Shown one piece after another: positions 50,251-58,035 of a DNA stretch of 58,035 nucleotides. Made by a program: the position numbers and the translations under genes. Each line of letters begins with the position of its first letter. Within the stretch, counting starts at the first letter, position 1. The stretch comes from CAYRLZ01 sp964425275 (GTDB lineage Bacteria; Hydrothermota; Tepidihabitantia; Tepidihabitantales; JBDRVQ01), in the NCBI GenBank assembly GCA_964425275.1, contig CAYRLZ010000013.1, positions 1 through 58,035 of the forward strand, in the 5' to 3' direction. The notes under the pieces are model-generated. The model was not told the DNA's origin, did no database searches, and was given only the letters and a program-made list of their open reading frames with translations.

Positions 50251-53185
50251 CGCTCACTTTTACCAGGGTTACGCTAACTTTTAATTTATTTACCATAATA
50301 TCTTTTTTTATATCACCGGCCACTTCACCTTCTTCAATGCTCTTGGCCAATGTCTCCTGTGATATGTAGGATGCAAACTCTCTGATTGCTTCTTTCAATT
50401 TATTTTCGGCGGAAAAATAGAGTGCAATCCGGTCGGTAACCAAAAATCCCGCCTCCTTGCGCAACGCCTGAATCTTTCGGATAAATTCCCTTGCTAACCC
50501 TTCTCTTTCTAATTCCGGGGTAATCTCCGGAAAAAGTTTGACCGCATACTCACCCTCCTCGGCAAAGAATTCGTCATCTTTCGTTTTACTTTCCTTTTTG
50601 ATAAAAACCGCCTCTTTAATATTCAACTCTTCTTTGATTAAATCTTCATATTGTTTCATAGCCGATAATTTATCTTCGGGGATAAAGAAATGCCCTTTTG
50701 CCAACGGCATCCGAACCTTAACCCGCATCTTTTCGCGCACCGCCCGACCCAGTGAGACCAAGGTTCGCACCAGAGACATCTCTTCTTCTAATTTTTCATT
50801 GCGAAATTCTTCCCGATAGCGAGGAAAACTCGTAAGGTGCACACTCTCTTCTGCCTCCGGTAGAACCTCACTCACTAAATTGAGGTATAACTCCTCAGCC
50901 AAAAACGGCATAATCGGGGCAATCAATCGGGTAAGAACTAAAAGGCAAGTGTATAAAGTTGAATAGGCGGCAAATTTATCCGTACTGGGTTCAGATTTCC
51001 AGAACCGGCGGCGGGAACGACGGATATACCAAAGGGATAAATCATCAACAAATTCCTCAATCGCCTTAGGAACTGGTGCCGGGTTATAATTTTCCAATAG
51101 TTCCGTAACTCTTTTGATTAGTCGGTTGAGAAGGGACAAAATCCAGCGGTCAAGGAGCGGTCTTTCTTGCAACGGGATTACCCTTTCCTGGGGCAGAAAC
51201 TTATCAATCGCCGCATAGGTAAAGAAGAAGGAATAGACATTCCAGAGGGTTAATAATTTTCTCCGAACCTCATCTCCCAACTTGTAGCCAAAAAGGAGAT
51301 TCTCATAGGGATTATGAGAGCAAAAAAGCCAGCGCATTACATCAACCCCCATCTTCTCCGCGGCCTCGTCAAACCAGATGACATTCCCGGAACTCTTGTG
51401 CATATCTCGGCCCCTTTCATCTTTAAGTAGGGCATAACCGAAGATGGTCTTGACGGGCTCTCTCTCTTCTAAGACGGTTGACATCGCCAGTATGGCATAA
51501 AACCAATTGCGGAACTGTCCGGGGAAACTTTCGGTAGCGAGGTCAAAAGGAAACCACTCCGCCCAGTATTCCCGATTCTTTAAATAATTAAGGGTCGAGA
51601 AAGGGACGATGCCGGCATCAAGCCAGGGATTTCCCACATCGGTAATCCGCGCGACCGGTTTTGAGCATCGCTCGCACTGAATCTTCACATAATCAACCCA
51701 AGGTCGGTGCGGGGAGTGGCCCTCAAACTTATCCCAACCCTCTATTGCCCTTTCCTTTAACTCCTCTTTACTGCCCACGACCATAACATGACCGCATTGG
51801 CATTCGTAAATCGGTAAAGCAAGCCCCCAGTATCTCTCCTTAGAGATTAACCAATCCTCCATATTATTGAGCCAGTCCAGTTCTCTCTGCAAACCAAATT
51901 CCGGTAGCCACCTTATCCGTTTTGCCACTTCCATAATCTTATATCTAAGTTCCTTCATTGATATATACCACTCCGGAACCAGTCGGAAGACCAGTTCGGA
52001 ACCGCAGCGCCAGCACACCGGATAACGATGCCAATAAGGTTCAACCTTATAGAGAATCCCCTTCTTTTCTAAACTCAAAAGGATTTTCTCTTCCGCCTCC
52101 TTCACATTTTTACCCGCTAAACCCTCATAGTCGGGAAGGAAATTACCATCTTCATCAATTGGACAGAGGACCGGTAATGAAAACTCTTTTCCCAACCGGT
52201 AGTCTTCCTTACCGCAACCGGGTGCAATGTGCACAATACCGGTCCCTTCATTAGTTGAGACCTCTTTCCAGGGGATTACCTTGTGAATCAGATTTTTTTG
52301 CGGCGGGAGTTCATCAAATGGGCCATAGTATATCTTACCCAGCAGTTCTTCTCCTTTTAACTCTTCCTTAACTTGCCGCTCCTGTATATTTAAGACACCG
52401 AGTCTCTCCTTCAAGAGATAATAGAATTGCCCATTTATTTGCACCTTAACATAAGTAAGGTTGGGATGCAGGGCACAGGCACAATTAGCGGTTAATGTCC
52501 AGGGCGTTGTTGTCCAGACTAAAAGAAAGGTATTCGGTTCATCCCTTAAAGGAAACCGAAGATAAATCCCTTTATGTTCTATCTCTTTATAGCCCTCAGT
52601 GACAATTTCATGTTGGGAGATGGCTGTGCCACACCTTGGACACCAGGGGACAACATCCTCTCCTTTATAAATCCAGCCTCTTTCATGACACTTCTTTAAG
52701 AAATACCAGATGGTATAATTATTTTCATCGGACATTGTGTAATAGGAATTATCCCAGTCCATCCATTGCCCGAGCCTTATTGACTGCTGGGTTTGGATTT
52801 GGGAATATTTCAAAACCCTTTCCTGACAACGTTTAACGAAATTTTCAATACCGTATTCCTCAATCTCCCGTTTTGATTTGAAGCCTAACTCCTTTTCTAC
52901 CTCTACCTCTACCCAGAGCCCTTGGCAGTCAAACCCATTCTGAAACCGTTGGTCAAACCCCTGCATCGCCTTAAAGCGCTGGAATATGTCCTTATAGGTT
53001 CTCCCCCAGGCATGATGGACACCCATTGGATTGTTAGCGGTTATCGGACCGTCCAGGAAGGAGAATTTCCTCTTTCCCTGATTCTTCGCCTTAAGTTTGG
53101 CAAAAACCTTATTTTTCTCCCAGAATCTTAGAATCCGATGCTCAATCTCAGGAAAGTTCGGATTTGCGGGCAAAGGCTTATACAT
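50243..53185 (-). CDS. ileS: Isoleucyl-tRNA synthetase, DCQGLWVE subtype
   Basis: 980 residues, class I. The HIGH motif appears as NNPMGVHHAWGRTYKD; KMSKS appears as MHKSSGN. The segment GFDCQGLWVEVEVEKELG differs from the usual DCHGLPIE of IleRS and is shared, from memory, with a minor subgroup in Chloroflexi-like and related bacteria. A CP1 editing domain (about 190-400, with WTTTPWTLTANCACALHP and GTGIVHIAPGCGKEDY), a zinc pair (CERCSKPVARIT) and a C-terminal helical domain are present. ATG at 53185 has GGAAGGGAG upstream; a TTG at 53191 is also possible. Confidence 0.93.
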   Translation of the reverse strand: MYKPLPANPNFPEIEHRILRFWEKNKVFAKLKAKNQGKRKFSFLDGPITANNPMGVHHAWGRTYKDIFQRFKAMQGFDQRFQNGFDCQGLWVEVEVEKELGFKSKREIEEYGIENFVKRCQERVLKYSQIQTQQSIRLGQWMDWDNSYYTMSDENNYTIWYFLKKCHERGWIYKGEDVVPWCPRCGTAISQHEIVTEGYKEIEHKGIYLRFPLRDEPNTFLLVWTTTPWTLTANCACALHPNLTYVKVQINGQFYYLLKERLGVLNIQERQVKEELKGEELLGKIYYGPFDELPPQKNLIHKVIPWKEVSTNEGTGIVHIAPGCGKEDYRLGKEFSLPVLCPIDEDGNFLPDYEGLAGKNVKEAEEKILLSLEKKGILYKVEPYWHRYPVCWRCGSELVFRLVPEWYISMKELRYKIMEVAKRIRWLPEFGLQRELDWLNNMEDWLISKERYWGLALPIYECQCGHVMVVGSKEELKERAIEGWDKFEGHSPHRPWVDYVKIQCERCSKPVARITDVGNPWLDAGIVPFSTLNYLKNREYWAEWFPFDLATESFPGQFRNWFYAILAMSTVLEEREPVKTIFGYALLKDERGRDMHKSSGNVIWFDEAAEKMGVDVMRWLFCSHNPYENLLFGYKLGDEVRRKLLTLWNVYSFFFTYAAIDKFLPQERVIPLQERPLLDRWILSLLNRLIKRVTELLENYNPAPVPKAIEEFVDDLSLWYIRRSRRRFWKSEPSTDKFAAYSTLYTCLLVLTRLIAPIMPFLAEELYLNLVSEVLPEAEESVHLTSFPRYREEFRNEKLEEEMSLVRTLVSLGRAVREKMRVKVRMPLAKGHFFIPEDKLSAMKQYEDLIKEELNIKEAVFIKKESKTKDDEFFAEEGEYAVKLFPEITPELEREGLAREFIRKIQALRKEAGFLVTDRIALYFSAENKLKEAIREFASYISQETLAKSIEEGEVAGDIKKDIMVNKLKVSVTLVKVSDG

Positions 53186-53191
53186 CGCCAA

Positions 53192-54649
53192 TCACTCCCT
53201 TCCGGTATGACGGAGGTCTTTGCGGAACATTGGCCAACCTTCCGTCGGGAGATTTCCCCGGCCGATAATCGCCACTAACCCACCGTCTTCGCCAATATAG
53301 ATGACACCATTAGCCAAGGCCGGAGAAGATGTCAGTTCCTCATAAGACTCCAGGGCGACCTCGGTAGCGAAGATTCTTTGGCCGTCGTTTAGAGAAAGGG
53401 CAATAAGGGAATCACCTGACTGCTTCCCGTAGTCAACCGCGATATAAACCTCACCAAGATTAGAGATTAGAGGAGTTGATAAGACCTGTCCCTTGGCATC
53501 AAATTCCCATAAACTTACTCGGGATGTGTCAAAACAGAAGACCTTTCCTTCGTCATTAGACACGATGAGAAATTTCCCGAAGATAACTGGTGAGGTAGTG
53601 ATTGGGTCTTGGAGATTTCTCAAAAAAACAATATTCCCTTGATTATCCAGGCAGTAGAAAGAGCCATCGTCACAGCCGAAGTAAACCCGACCTAAGGCAT
53701 CAATTGCCGGTGAGGACCGCGCTTCATCCGAAAGGGGTATCTCCCATTTTAACACACCCTCCGGGGTATAGGCGGAAAAGACCTCGCCACCAACAAAAAT
53801 CGTCCCTTTAATATCAACCACCGGTGAAGAGAGACCAAAGCCACCCGGTCGACCAACCCGAAAAATAATCTGTCCGCCACTTATCCCATAGAGGCTCTCC
53901 GCGGTAGAGAGATAAATGTCTCCGTTCTGCCCTAAACCAGGAGATGAGAGAATTGGGGTATTTAAATCCAGCCACCAAATGAGTGTCCCTTGGGGAGATA
54001 TGGAATATAAGATACCATCTTCGGTTCCGAAGATAATATTCCCATTGTCGTCAATTAAGGGTGAGGAGACGATTGCAGCATCCGTAGTGAACGGAAAGCC
54101 GGTCTTCTCTTTTCCATCGGGGGTCAAGGCGTGGAGGTGATTTTCGGTGCATCCGCAATAGATTGTGCCATCAGAACCAATCGCCGGCGATGAGACAAAA
54201 ATCCCTTCCTCCTCACACCGGAAGCGCCACAGGACCATACCCGAATAAGGTGAAATAACCCTTAATTCTTTCGTCAACCACTGCCCCTCCTTATTCCTTA
54301 TATCCCGGGCTTTCACCCGAACATAAAATTTAAGGGTATCGCGAAATGTATGGGTAGTGGCATAGAGAGAATCCGAAGGAAAGAAAGGAGACCAAGGGGA
54401 CCGTGAACCATCTCCCCAGTCAAACATAAATTGAACCTGCTCTTTTTCTGGGTCGGTTGCCTTAACCCGGAATAAGACCGCTGAGTCCTTAATACCAAAA
54501 GCCGGTGCCTCAAAGAAAGAAATCTCTGGCGCTCTATTCCTTTTGCAACCCGGGAAAAGGAGAATGAAAAAAAGTATAAGAAACCACCGATAAAAACCGA
54601 AACCTTCAAAACTGTGGGCTTGCTTCTGGCTTTGCGTCTCGTTTTTCAT
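53192..54649 (-). CDS. PQQ-like beta-propeller lipoprotein
   Basis: 485 residues. A lipobox-type signal (LILFFILLFPGC, Cys near residue 35) is followed by a PKD-like domain (about 40-135, VRVKARDI region) and then a propeller of seven or eight blades, each with an S-S/T-P-A-I/L ... G-x-I-Y/F pattern such as SSPAIGSDGTIYCGCTENHL and SSPAIDALGRVYFGCDDGSF. The fold resembles BamB, but the query-like sentences of the repeats are typical of secreted surface proteins. ATG at 54649 is chosen; earlier in-frame starts lack a ribosome site. It is cotranscribed with ileS. Confidence 0.8.
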   Translation of the reverse strand: MKNETQSQKQAHSFEGFGFYRWFLILFFILLFPGCKRNRAPEISFFEAPAFGIKDSAVLFRVKATDPEKEQVQFMFDWGDGSRSPWSPFFPSDSLYATTHTFRDTLKFYVRVKARDIRNKEGQWLTKELRVISPYSGMVLWRFRCEEEGIFVSSPAIGSDGTIYCGCTENHLHALTPDGKEKTGFPFTTDAAIVSSPLIDDNGNIIFGTEDGILYSISPQGTLIWWLDLNTPILSSPGLGQNGDIYLSTAESLYGISGGQIIFRVGRPGGFGLSSPVVDIKGTIFVGGEVFSAYTPEGVLKWEIPLSDEARSSPAIDALGRVYFGCDDGSFYCLDNQGNIVFLRNLQDPITTSPVIFGKFLIVSNDEGKVFCFDTSRVSLWEFDAKGQVLSTPLISNLGEVYIAVDYGKQSGDSLIALSLNDGQRIFATEVALESYEELTSSPALANGVIYIGEDGGLVAIIGRGNLPTEGWPMFRKDLRHTGRE

Positions 54650-54690
54650 AGCCACCATTATACCAAGAACATCACCTCTGTCAAGAGGGA

Positions 54691-54718
54691 TTGAAAAATA
54701 GTAGAATTTGGTTATAAT
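54691..54718 (+). promoter_or_regulatory. Leaderless-type promoter for the YIP1-family gene
   Basis: TTGAAA (54691-54696), 16 bases, TATAAT (54713-54718), eight bases, ATG at 54727. Almost no room for a leader and no Shine-Dalgarno site. Confidence 0.65.
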
Positions 54719-54726
54719 CAAAGACG

Positions 54727-55389
54727 ATGAAGATACTTCAGATATTCAGTTCGCCCGGTTCTTATTTTTTCTCTTTAAGGGAAAGGCCGATATGGTTTCT
54801 CCCATTAGTGATTCTCCTCCTCTGTGCCTTAATTCAGACTTTTACCGCTACCCGCTATGTGAGCATTGATGAGATAACAGAAAGGATGGAGAAGGGAGGG
54901 GCGTCCGAAGAGCAGATGGAAAAGGCAAAGAGATTTTTCTCAAGCCCGCTTTATTTCGTTATAACCTTTGCTTTATTAATCGTCTCAACACTTATCTTTC
55001 TTCTCCTTGTTTCGGTAATCATCAATTTTGCCCTACCGCTCTTCGGCGCTGATGGCACCTTTCTTATGACCTTTGCCTTAATTGTCAACACCGGCTTAAT
55101 TAGCGGTTTAGGGAATATCATCCGAACCTTTCTGATTTTAATCAAGAAGCGACCTTTCGTCTTAACCAGCCCGGCGCTCATTTTACCGCCGGCTTGGCAA
55201 GAGACCTTTCTTTTCCGTTTTCTCTCTCAATTTGACTTCTTTACTATCTGGCGGTTATTTCTTATTGGTTTGGGACTTACCGTCGTCTATGACCTGAGGG
55301 GTAAGAAAGGATTTTACCTTATCTTCGGGCTCTATCTAATTTGGATTATCTTTGCGACCACTCTTTTCCACCGTGCCGGTGTCCGTTAA
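54727..55389 (+). CDS. YIP1-family membrane protein
   Basis: 220 residues with five membrane helices. It starts ILQIFSSPGSYFFSLRERPI, the amphipathic segment before the first helix in this family, then has a soluble loop (about 40-70, TATRYVSIDEITERMEKGGA) and four more helices. Bacterial YIP1-domain proteins have no established function. It is divergent from the lipoprotein gene and alone on the plus strand. Confidence 0.8.
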   Translation: MKILQIFSSPGSYFFSLRERPIWFLPLVILLLCALIQTFTATRYVSIDEITERMEKGGASEEQMEKAKRFFSSPLYFVITFALLIVSTLIFLLLVSVIINFALPLFGADGTFLMTFALIVNTGLISGLGNIIRTFLILIKKRPFVLTSPALILPPAWQETFLFRFLSQFDFFTIWRLFLIGLGLTVVYDLRGKKGFYLIFGLYLIWIIFATTLFHRAGVR

Positions 55390-55403
55390 TTATATTAGCA
55401 CTC

Positions 55404-57206
55404 TTAAAACTTAGGCTTTCCGAAAGTTGAGGTCAATTTTATTATCTTTATCTTCTTATTTATTTCCGGAGAGGTGAGATAGAGGAAATAAATCCCATCG
55501 GCTAATCGGTAGTCTCTTAATTCTAAGATTTGGGCTTTGGCATCCAATCTCCTCTCTTCGGAATAAATAATTCGCCCATTTATCCCATAGGTTTTTATTG
55601 AGACTTGCCCGGGATTGGATAAAAAAATCGGGATTCTAATAACCGCTCCGGCAATGAGATAGGTCGTAGGGAGATTTTTCTTCTCCTCTTTAATAAGGGA
55701 CAGTTCGGAGATGAAGGTTGAGCCAAGGATAGTAAAAGGTCTGGGGGTAATAACAAAGGCGGTCTCCGTAGGTGTTGAAACAGAAAAGCGGAGGTAGCAG
55801 TTGTTTGATGGTGAATTAGGAATTCGCCACTGTTTTAGACCATTGTTTTGTAGGTTGTGGTAAATTGTGGTCCAGGGTCCGGTCGGTCCCTGAGAGGAGA
55901 ATTCAATCCTTACCGTTGAGGTCTGATTATTAGGGACGGCACTAATCCATTTGATGAAGTTTATAGAATTGCCAATAAATTTTTCCCCGCCCCGAGGAAA
56001 TAGCGGTTTGATACTTAAATCGGTCGGCTGGGAGGTCTCCTTAAAGAAACGGAAGCGATTGCGGTTATTTTCGTTTATGACGGTGGCAATATCCGGATAG
56101 CCGTTATGGTCGCAGTCACCACCAACCCTTAATGCCTGACTGTAACCAGAAGAAGGAGAGGTAATAATTCGCAATGTCTCATACCACACCCCCTGACCAT
56201 TACCGAGCCAGATTTTTAATGTGCACCCAACCTGGGCGATGACATCCAGAAATCCATCGGTATCCATATCAAAGAGTTGGATTCGGCGATAATTACCGCT
56301 CCTCGGTAAGTCGCCGGAAAAGTTCACCCAGGTATCCCCGGCTTCATTAAAGCTCCAGACCGAAACCGCACCCTGCGGAGTGATAAACCCTAAATCCATA
56401 CCACCGTCATTATCAACATCACCTAAATCAACACTCCGGTAGGCATTATTGGAACCAGGCGGCGGTAAATTCCGATTTGCCTGGGTAAAAGAACCTTGAC
56501 CATTTCCCAGATAAACGCTACCGTATTGATGAGCCGAGGCAAAATCAAGAAAACCATCTCTATTTATATCGCCGAAGATGAAATCCATATTAGAATTCCC
56601 ACCGATAAAGCCAAAACTGCGCCGCCAGGTGCCGTCGCGCTGGTTCAAGTAGATGTGAATGCCATCATCGGCCCCAAAGGATATTGAGCCAATGTCTAAA
56701 TCACCGTCATTGTCAACATCACCAAAATCGGTGCCAAACATCCCCCAATCCTGTCCGTGCATCCCCAGACTATCATCCCAGGGGGTCCAGTTTCTGCCGG
56801 TGCCGTCACCTAAGGCAACCTCCATTACCTGGTCGCCAAAGTCATTGGAGGAATAGTTGTGATGCATACCATAACCGCAATCTAAATAGCCGTCATTATT
56901 CACATCACCGACCGCAATCCCACCGTAGCCAAAATTACCATTCATATAAACACGCCAATTTCCCTGTCCGTCACCAAACCAGACCATTATCCCGTGTTGG
57001 TCACTATTGATATACGGAGAACCGTGGTCACCAATAGAGAGTAAATCCAGATTACCATCATTATTTATATCCGCCATTTCAATCTCGGTCCGGCCACCCT
57101 CTAAGGTCGGAGGGATTAAACCAGAAGAAGATTCAATATATTGAAGAGAATAAGAGGTCAGATAAAGAGAGAAAACCCCAAAAACCACGATTACCTCTTT
57201 TTTCAT
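55404..57206 (-). CDS. Secreted FG-GAP/VCBS repeat protein with sorting tail
   Basis: 600 residues: signal peptide (about 1-21), then about seven calcium-binding repeats with D-x-N/D-x-D-G-x-x-D loops (DINNDGNLDLLS, DVNNDGYLDCGYG, DVDNDGDLDIGS, DINRDGFLDFAS) that make a beta-propeller (about 30-380). A Ig-like domain (about 390-490) and a C-terminal sorting module follow, ending LADGIYFLYLTSPEINKKIKI. The tail resembles type A type-IX secretion signals. It is preceded by a near-perfect promoter that joins directly to the fourth repeat array. Confidence 0.85.
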   Translation of the reverse strand: MKKEVIVVFGVFSLYLTSYSLQYIESSSGLIPPTLEGGRTEIEMADINNDGNLDLLSIGDHGSPYINSDQHGIMVWFGDGQGNWRVYMNGNFGYGGIAVGDVNNDGYLDCGYGMHHNYSSNDFGDQVMEVALGDGTGRNWTPWDDSLGMHGQDWGMFGTDFGDVDNDGDLDIGSISFGADDGIHIYLNQRDGTWRRSFGFIGGNSNMDFIFGDINRDGFLDFASAHQYGSVYLGNGQGSFTQANRNLPPPGSNNAYRSVDLGDVDNDGGMDLGFITPQGAVSVWSFNEAGDTWVNFSGDLPRSGNYRRIQLFDMDTDGFLDVIAQVGCTLKIWLGNGQGVWYETLRIITSPSSGYSQALRVGGDCDHNGYPDIATVINENNRNRFRFFKETSQPTDLSIKPLFPRGGEKFIGNSINFIKWISAVPNNQTSTVRIEFSSQGPTGPWTTIYHNLQNNGLKQWRIPNSPSNNCYLRFSVSTPTETAFVITPRPFTILGSTFISELSLIKEEKKNLPTTYLIAGAVIRIPIFLSNPGQVSIKTYGINGRIIYSEERRLDAKAQILELRDYRLADGIYFLYLTSPEINKKIKIIKLTSTFGKPKF

Positions 57207-57212
57207 AATTGA

Positions 57213-57241
57213 ATTATATCCAAAGAGTGAAAAAAAGTCAA
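57213..57241 (-). promoter_or_regulatory. Leaderless-type promoter for the FG-GAP gene
   Basis: TTGACT (57236-57241), 17 bases, TATAAT (57213-57218), six bases, ATG at 57206. The -35 box is only nine bases from the first core of array 4. Confidence 0.75.
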
Positions 57242-57250
57242 CCCAAACGT

Positions 57251-57561
57251 ATTAGACCGTCAATTAGGCTTTGAATTAGATTCTCAATTAGACCAAGAAT
57301 TAGACCGAGAATTAGCCAAAGAATTAGCCCCTTTGTTAACCAGATGATTAGTCAGAGGATTAGAAACTTAATTAGCCTTTCGGCTAGTTAAAGAATTAGA
57401 AAGAGAATTAGACCTTCAATTAGTCAGAGGATTAGGCAAAGAATTAGGTTATAAACTAGACCAAGAAGGCGACCCAGAGGGCTACCCCCTATCTTCCTTA
57501 AAAAATCCCCTAAGCCCTGTAAAATCAAAGACTTAGTGGTAAAAAAGGGGCTTTGAAGACT
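57251..57561 (-). repeat. 12-bp-period repeat array 4 (CTAAT core) with conserved head
   Basis: On the plus strand the core ATTAG (or a one- or two-base variant) starts at 57251 and recurs every 12 bases to 57455: 18 positions in perfect register. Head block 57457-57508 equals 34580-34631 on the other strand at 51 of 52 bases; the segment 57509-57561 continues the match more loosely (GTAAAATCAAAGACTTAG). Several units correspond in order to units of array 3. On the minus strand the array follows the head, running toward the FG-GAP gene promoter. Confidence 0.85.
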
Positions 57562-57589
57562 ATAACTATAGTTATATAACTATAGTTAT
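57562..57589. repeat. 28-bp perfect palindrome heading repeat element copy 2
   Basis: Arms ATAACTATAGTTAT around the centre; the equivalent palindrome at 34497-34528 has T-A in place of A-T at one stem position in both arms. The palindrome could be an operator, a replication-type hairpin or the end of a mobile element. Confidence 0.8.
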
Positions 57590-57654
57590 GGTTAATTTTG
57601 CAACAGGTGAATAAAGGGTAAAAGTTTAGTATTTCCTAAAAACCACAGATTTTT

Positions 57655-57726
57655 AACCACAGGCAAACACTGGTAAACACAGTCCTTTTTCTTTTCTTCT
57701 GTGTTCATCTGGGTTAATCTGTGGTT
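57655..57726. repeat. Long imperfect inverted repeat with 28-base arms
   Basis: Arms 57655-57682 (AACCACAGGCAAACACTGGT and on) and 57699-57726 (ending GGTTAATCTGTGGTT) are about two-thirds complementary. Same class as 48854-48938. Between 57590 and 57915 nothing else is recognised. Confidence 0.6.
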
Positions 57727-57915
57727 TGTGTTTATCCCGTTAGAAGTCCCGATGTGGACTTATCCTCTTTCCTAATACGACCGCAACTTCTAATGGGGTT
57801 TGAGTTTGTCTAAAAACCTTCTTTTTGACTTATTACCGGTCCCGGCGTCAGTTTTAATTTTATTACCGCCTCTTATTGCTCAAATCCCCTAATCATTGTG
57901 GTGGAAAATTTTTGG

Positions 57916-58035
57916 TTATCTCAAAAGCACCGTCTTCTTTATATCCTTAAAGTCTTCGGTCTTTAACCGATAGAAATATATTCCTTGGGGCAAATTTTTC
58001 CCTCGGTCATCTCTTCCGTCCCATTTCAGTTTATA
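57916..58035 (-). CDS. Secreted protein, C-terminal sorting tail only
   Basis: The frame enters from the window edge and stops at 57916. Its 39 residues include KLKWDGRDDRGKNLPQGIYF and end in KKTVLLR. The WDGRD-x-G-x-x-L/A-P-G-I-Y pattern is typical of the FlgD-like/type IX sorting domains that end surface proteins in this kind of genome. The rest of the protein is outside the window. Confidence 0.75.
   Translation of the reverse strand, partial: YKLKWDGRDDRGKNLPQGIYFYRLKTEDFKDIKKTVLLR

Noticed and set aside
57257..57345. ELDRELAKEL-like peptide on the plus strand of array 4
   Set aside because: It is short, has no start or ribosome site, and its pattern follows from ATTAG repeats; stops follow within 30 codons.

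Overview
The window is a gene-dense bacterial chromosome segment, moderately AT-rich, with many 4-base ATGA/GTGA gene overlaps. No single gene fixes the lineage. A V/A-type ATPase subunit D, secreted proteins with type-IX-like C-terminal sorting tails, a BY-kinase/Wzy polysaccharide locus, an sn-glycerol-1-phosphate dehydrogenase and an isoleucyl-tRNA synthetase with a DCQGLWVE motif together suggest an uncultured lineage near the FCB group, such as WOR-3/Stahlbacteria-like bacteria. That placement is inference. No phage, plasmid or complete insertion sequence was seen.

Layout. 1-3182 (minus): a truncated secreted DNRLRE-domain protein, then V-ATPase subunit D, a VanZ-like protein and hisS. 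3927-9107 (plus): DUF3467, a CCA-type nucleotidyltransferase, a site-2 protease, FtsK and a GNAT-like protein. 9506-16590 (minus): MazG, a CofE-like ligase, two ABC exporter half-transporters, a DUF5674 pair and gltX. 16741-16920: two tRNA-Ser genes without encoded CCA. 17072-33843 (minus): smc, alr, a pair of COG3580/COG3581-like proteins, a TPR protein, a seven-gene AIR synthase/ThiN/MacB-like ABC/barrel/FMN-binding run, an ArsP-like permease and an ECF sigma factor with a DUF5667 protein. 35195-48805 (plus): a large cell-surface polysaccharide operon holding flippase, cytidylyltransferase-like, G1P dehydrogenase, CDP-alcohol phosphotransferase, Wzy-like polymerase, GT4, initiating sugar transferase, WecD-like acetyltransferase, DegT aminotransferase, membrane-anchored SDR, SLBB protein and Wzz/BY-kinase. 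49058-57206: truA, a DksA-like protein, ileS, a PQQ-propeller lipoprotein, a YIP1 protein and an FG-GAP secreted protein. The last 120 bases are the C-terminal tail of another secreted protein.

Most unusual content. Four intergenic regions (about 3561-3812, 9163-9369, 34629-34833, 57251-57459) carry arrays with a 12-bp period. In three of them a short core (CTATT or CTAAT) recurs at exactly 12-bp steps for 17 to 21 units without one indel, while the other bases vary. The third and fourth arrays belong to inverted copies of one composite element about 23 kb apart: a 28-32 bp perfect palindrome, a head block identical at 51 of 52 positions, then the array. The second array keeps a shorter version of the head. 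This is the best candidate here for an undescribed element.

Other points of interest: several transcription units seem to start leaderless, with a good -10 box 5 to 8 bases before the ATG, while operon-internal genes use strong Shine-Dalgarno sites; a short hairpin repeat occurs both between genes and inside the WecD-like reading frame, as in Rickettsia palindromic elements; and a G1P dehydrogenase / nucleotidyltransferase / CDP-alcohol phosphotransferase cassette sits in the glycan operon.
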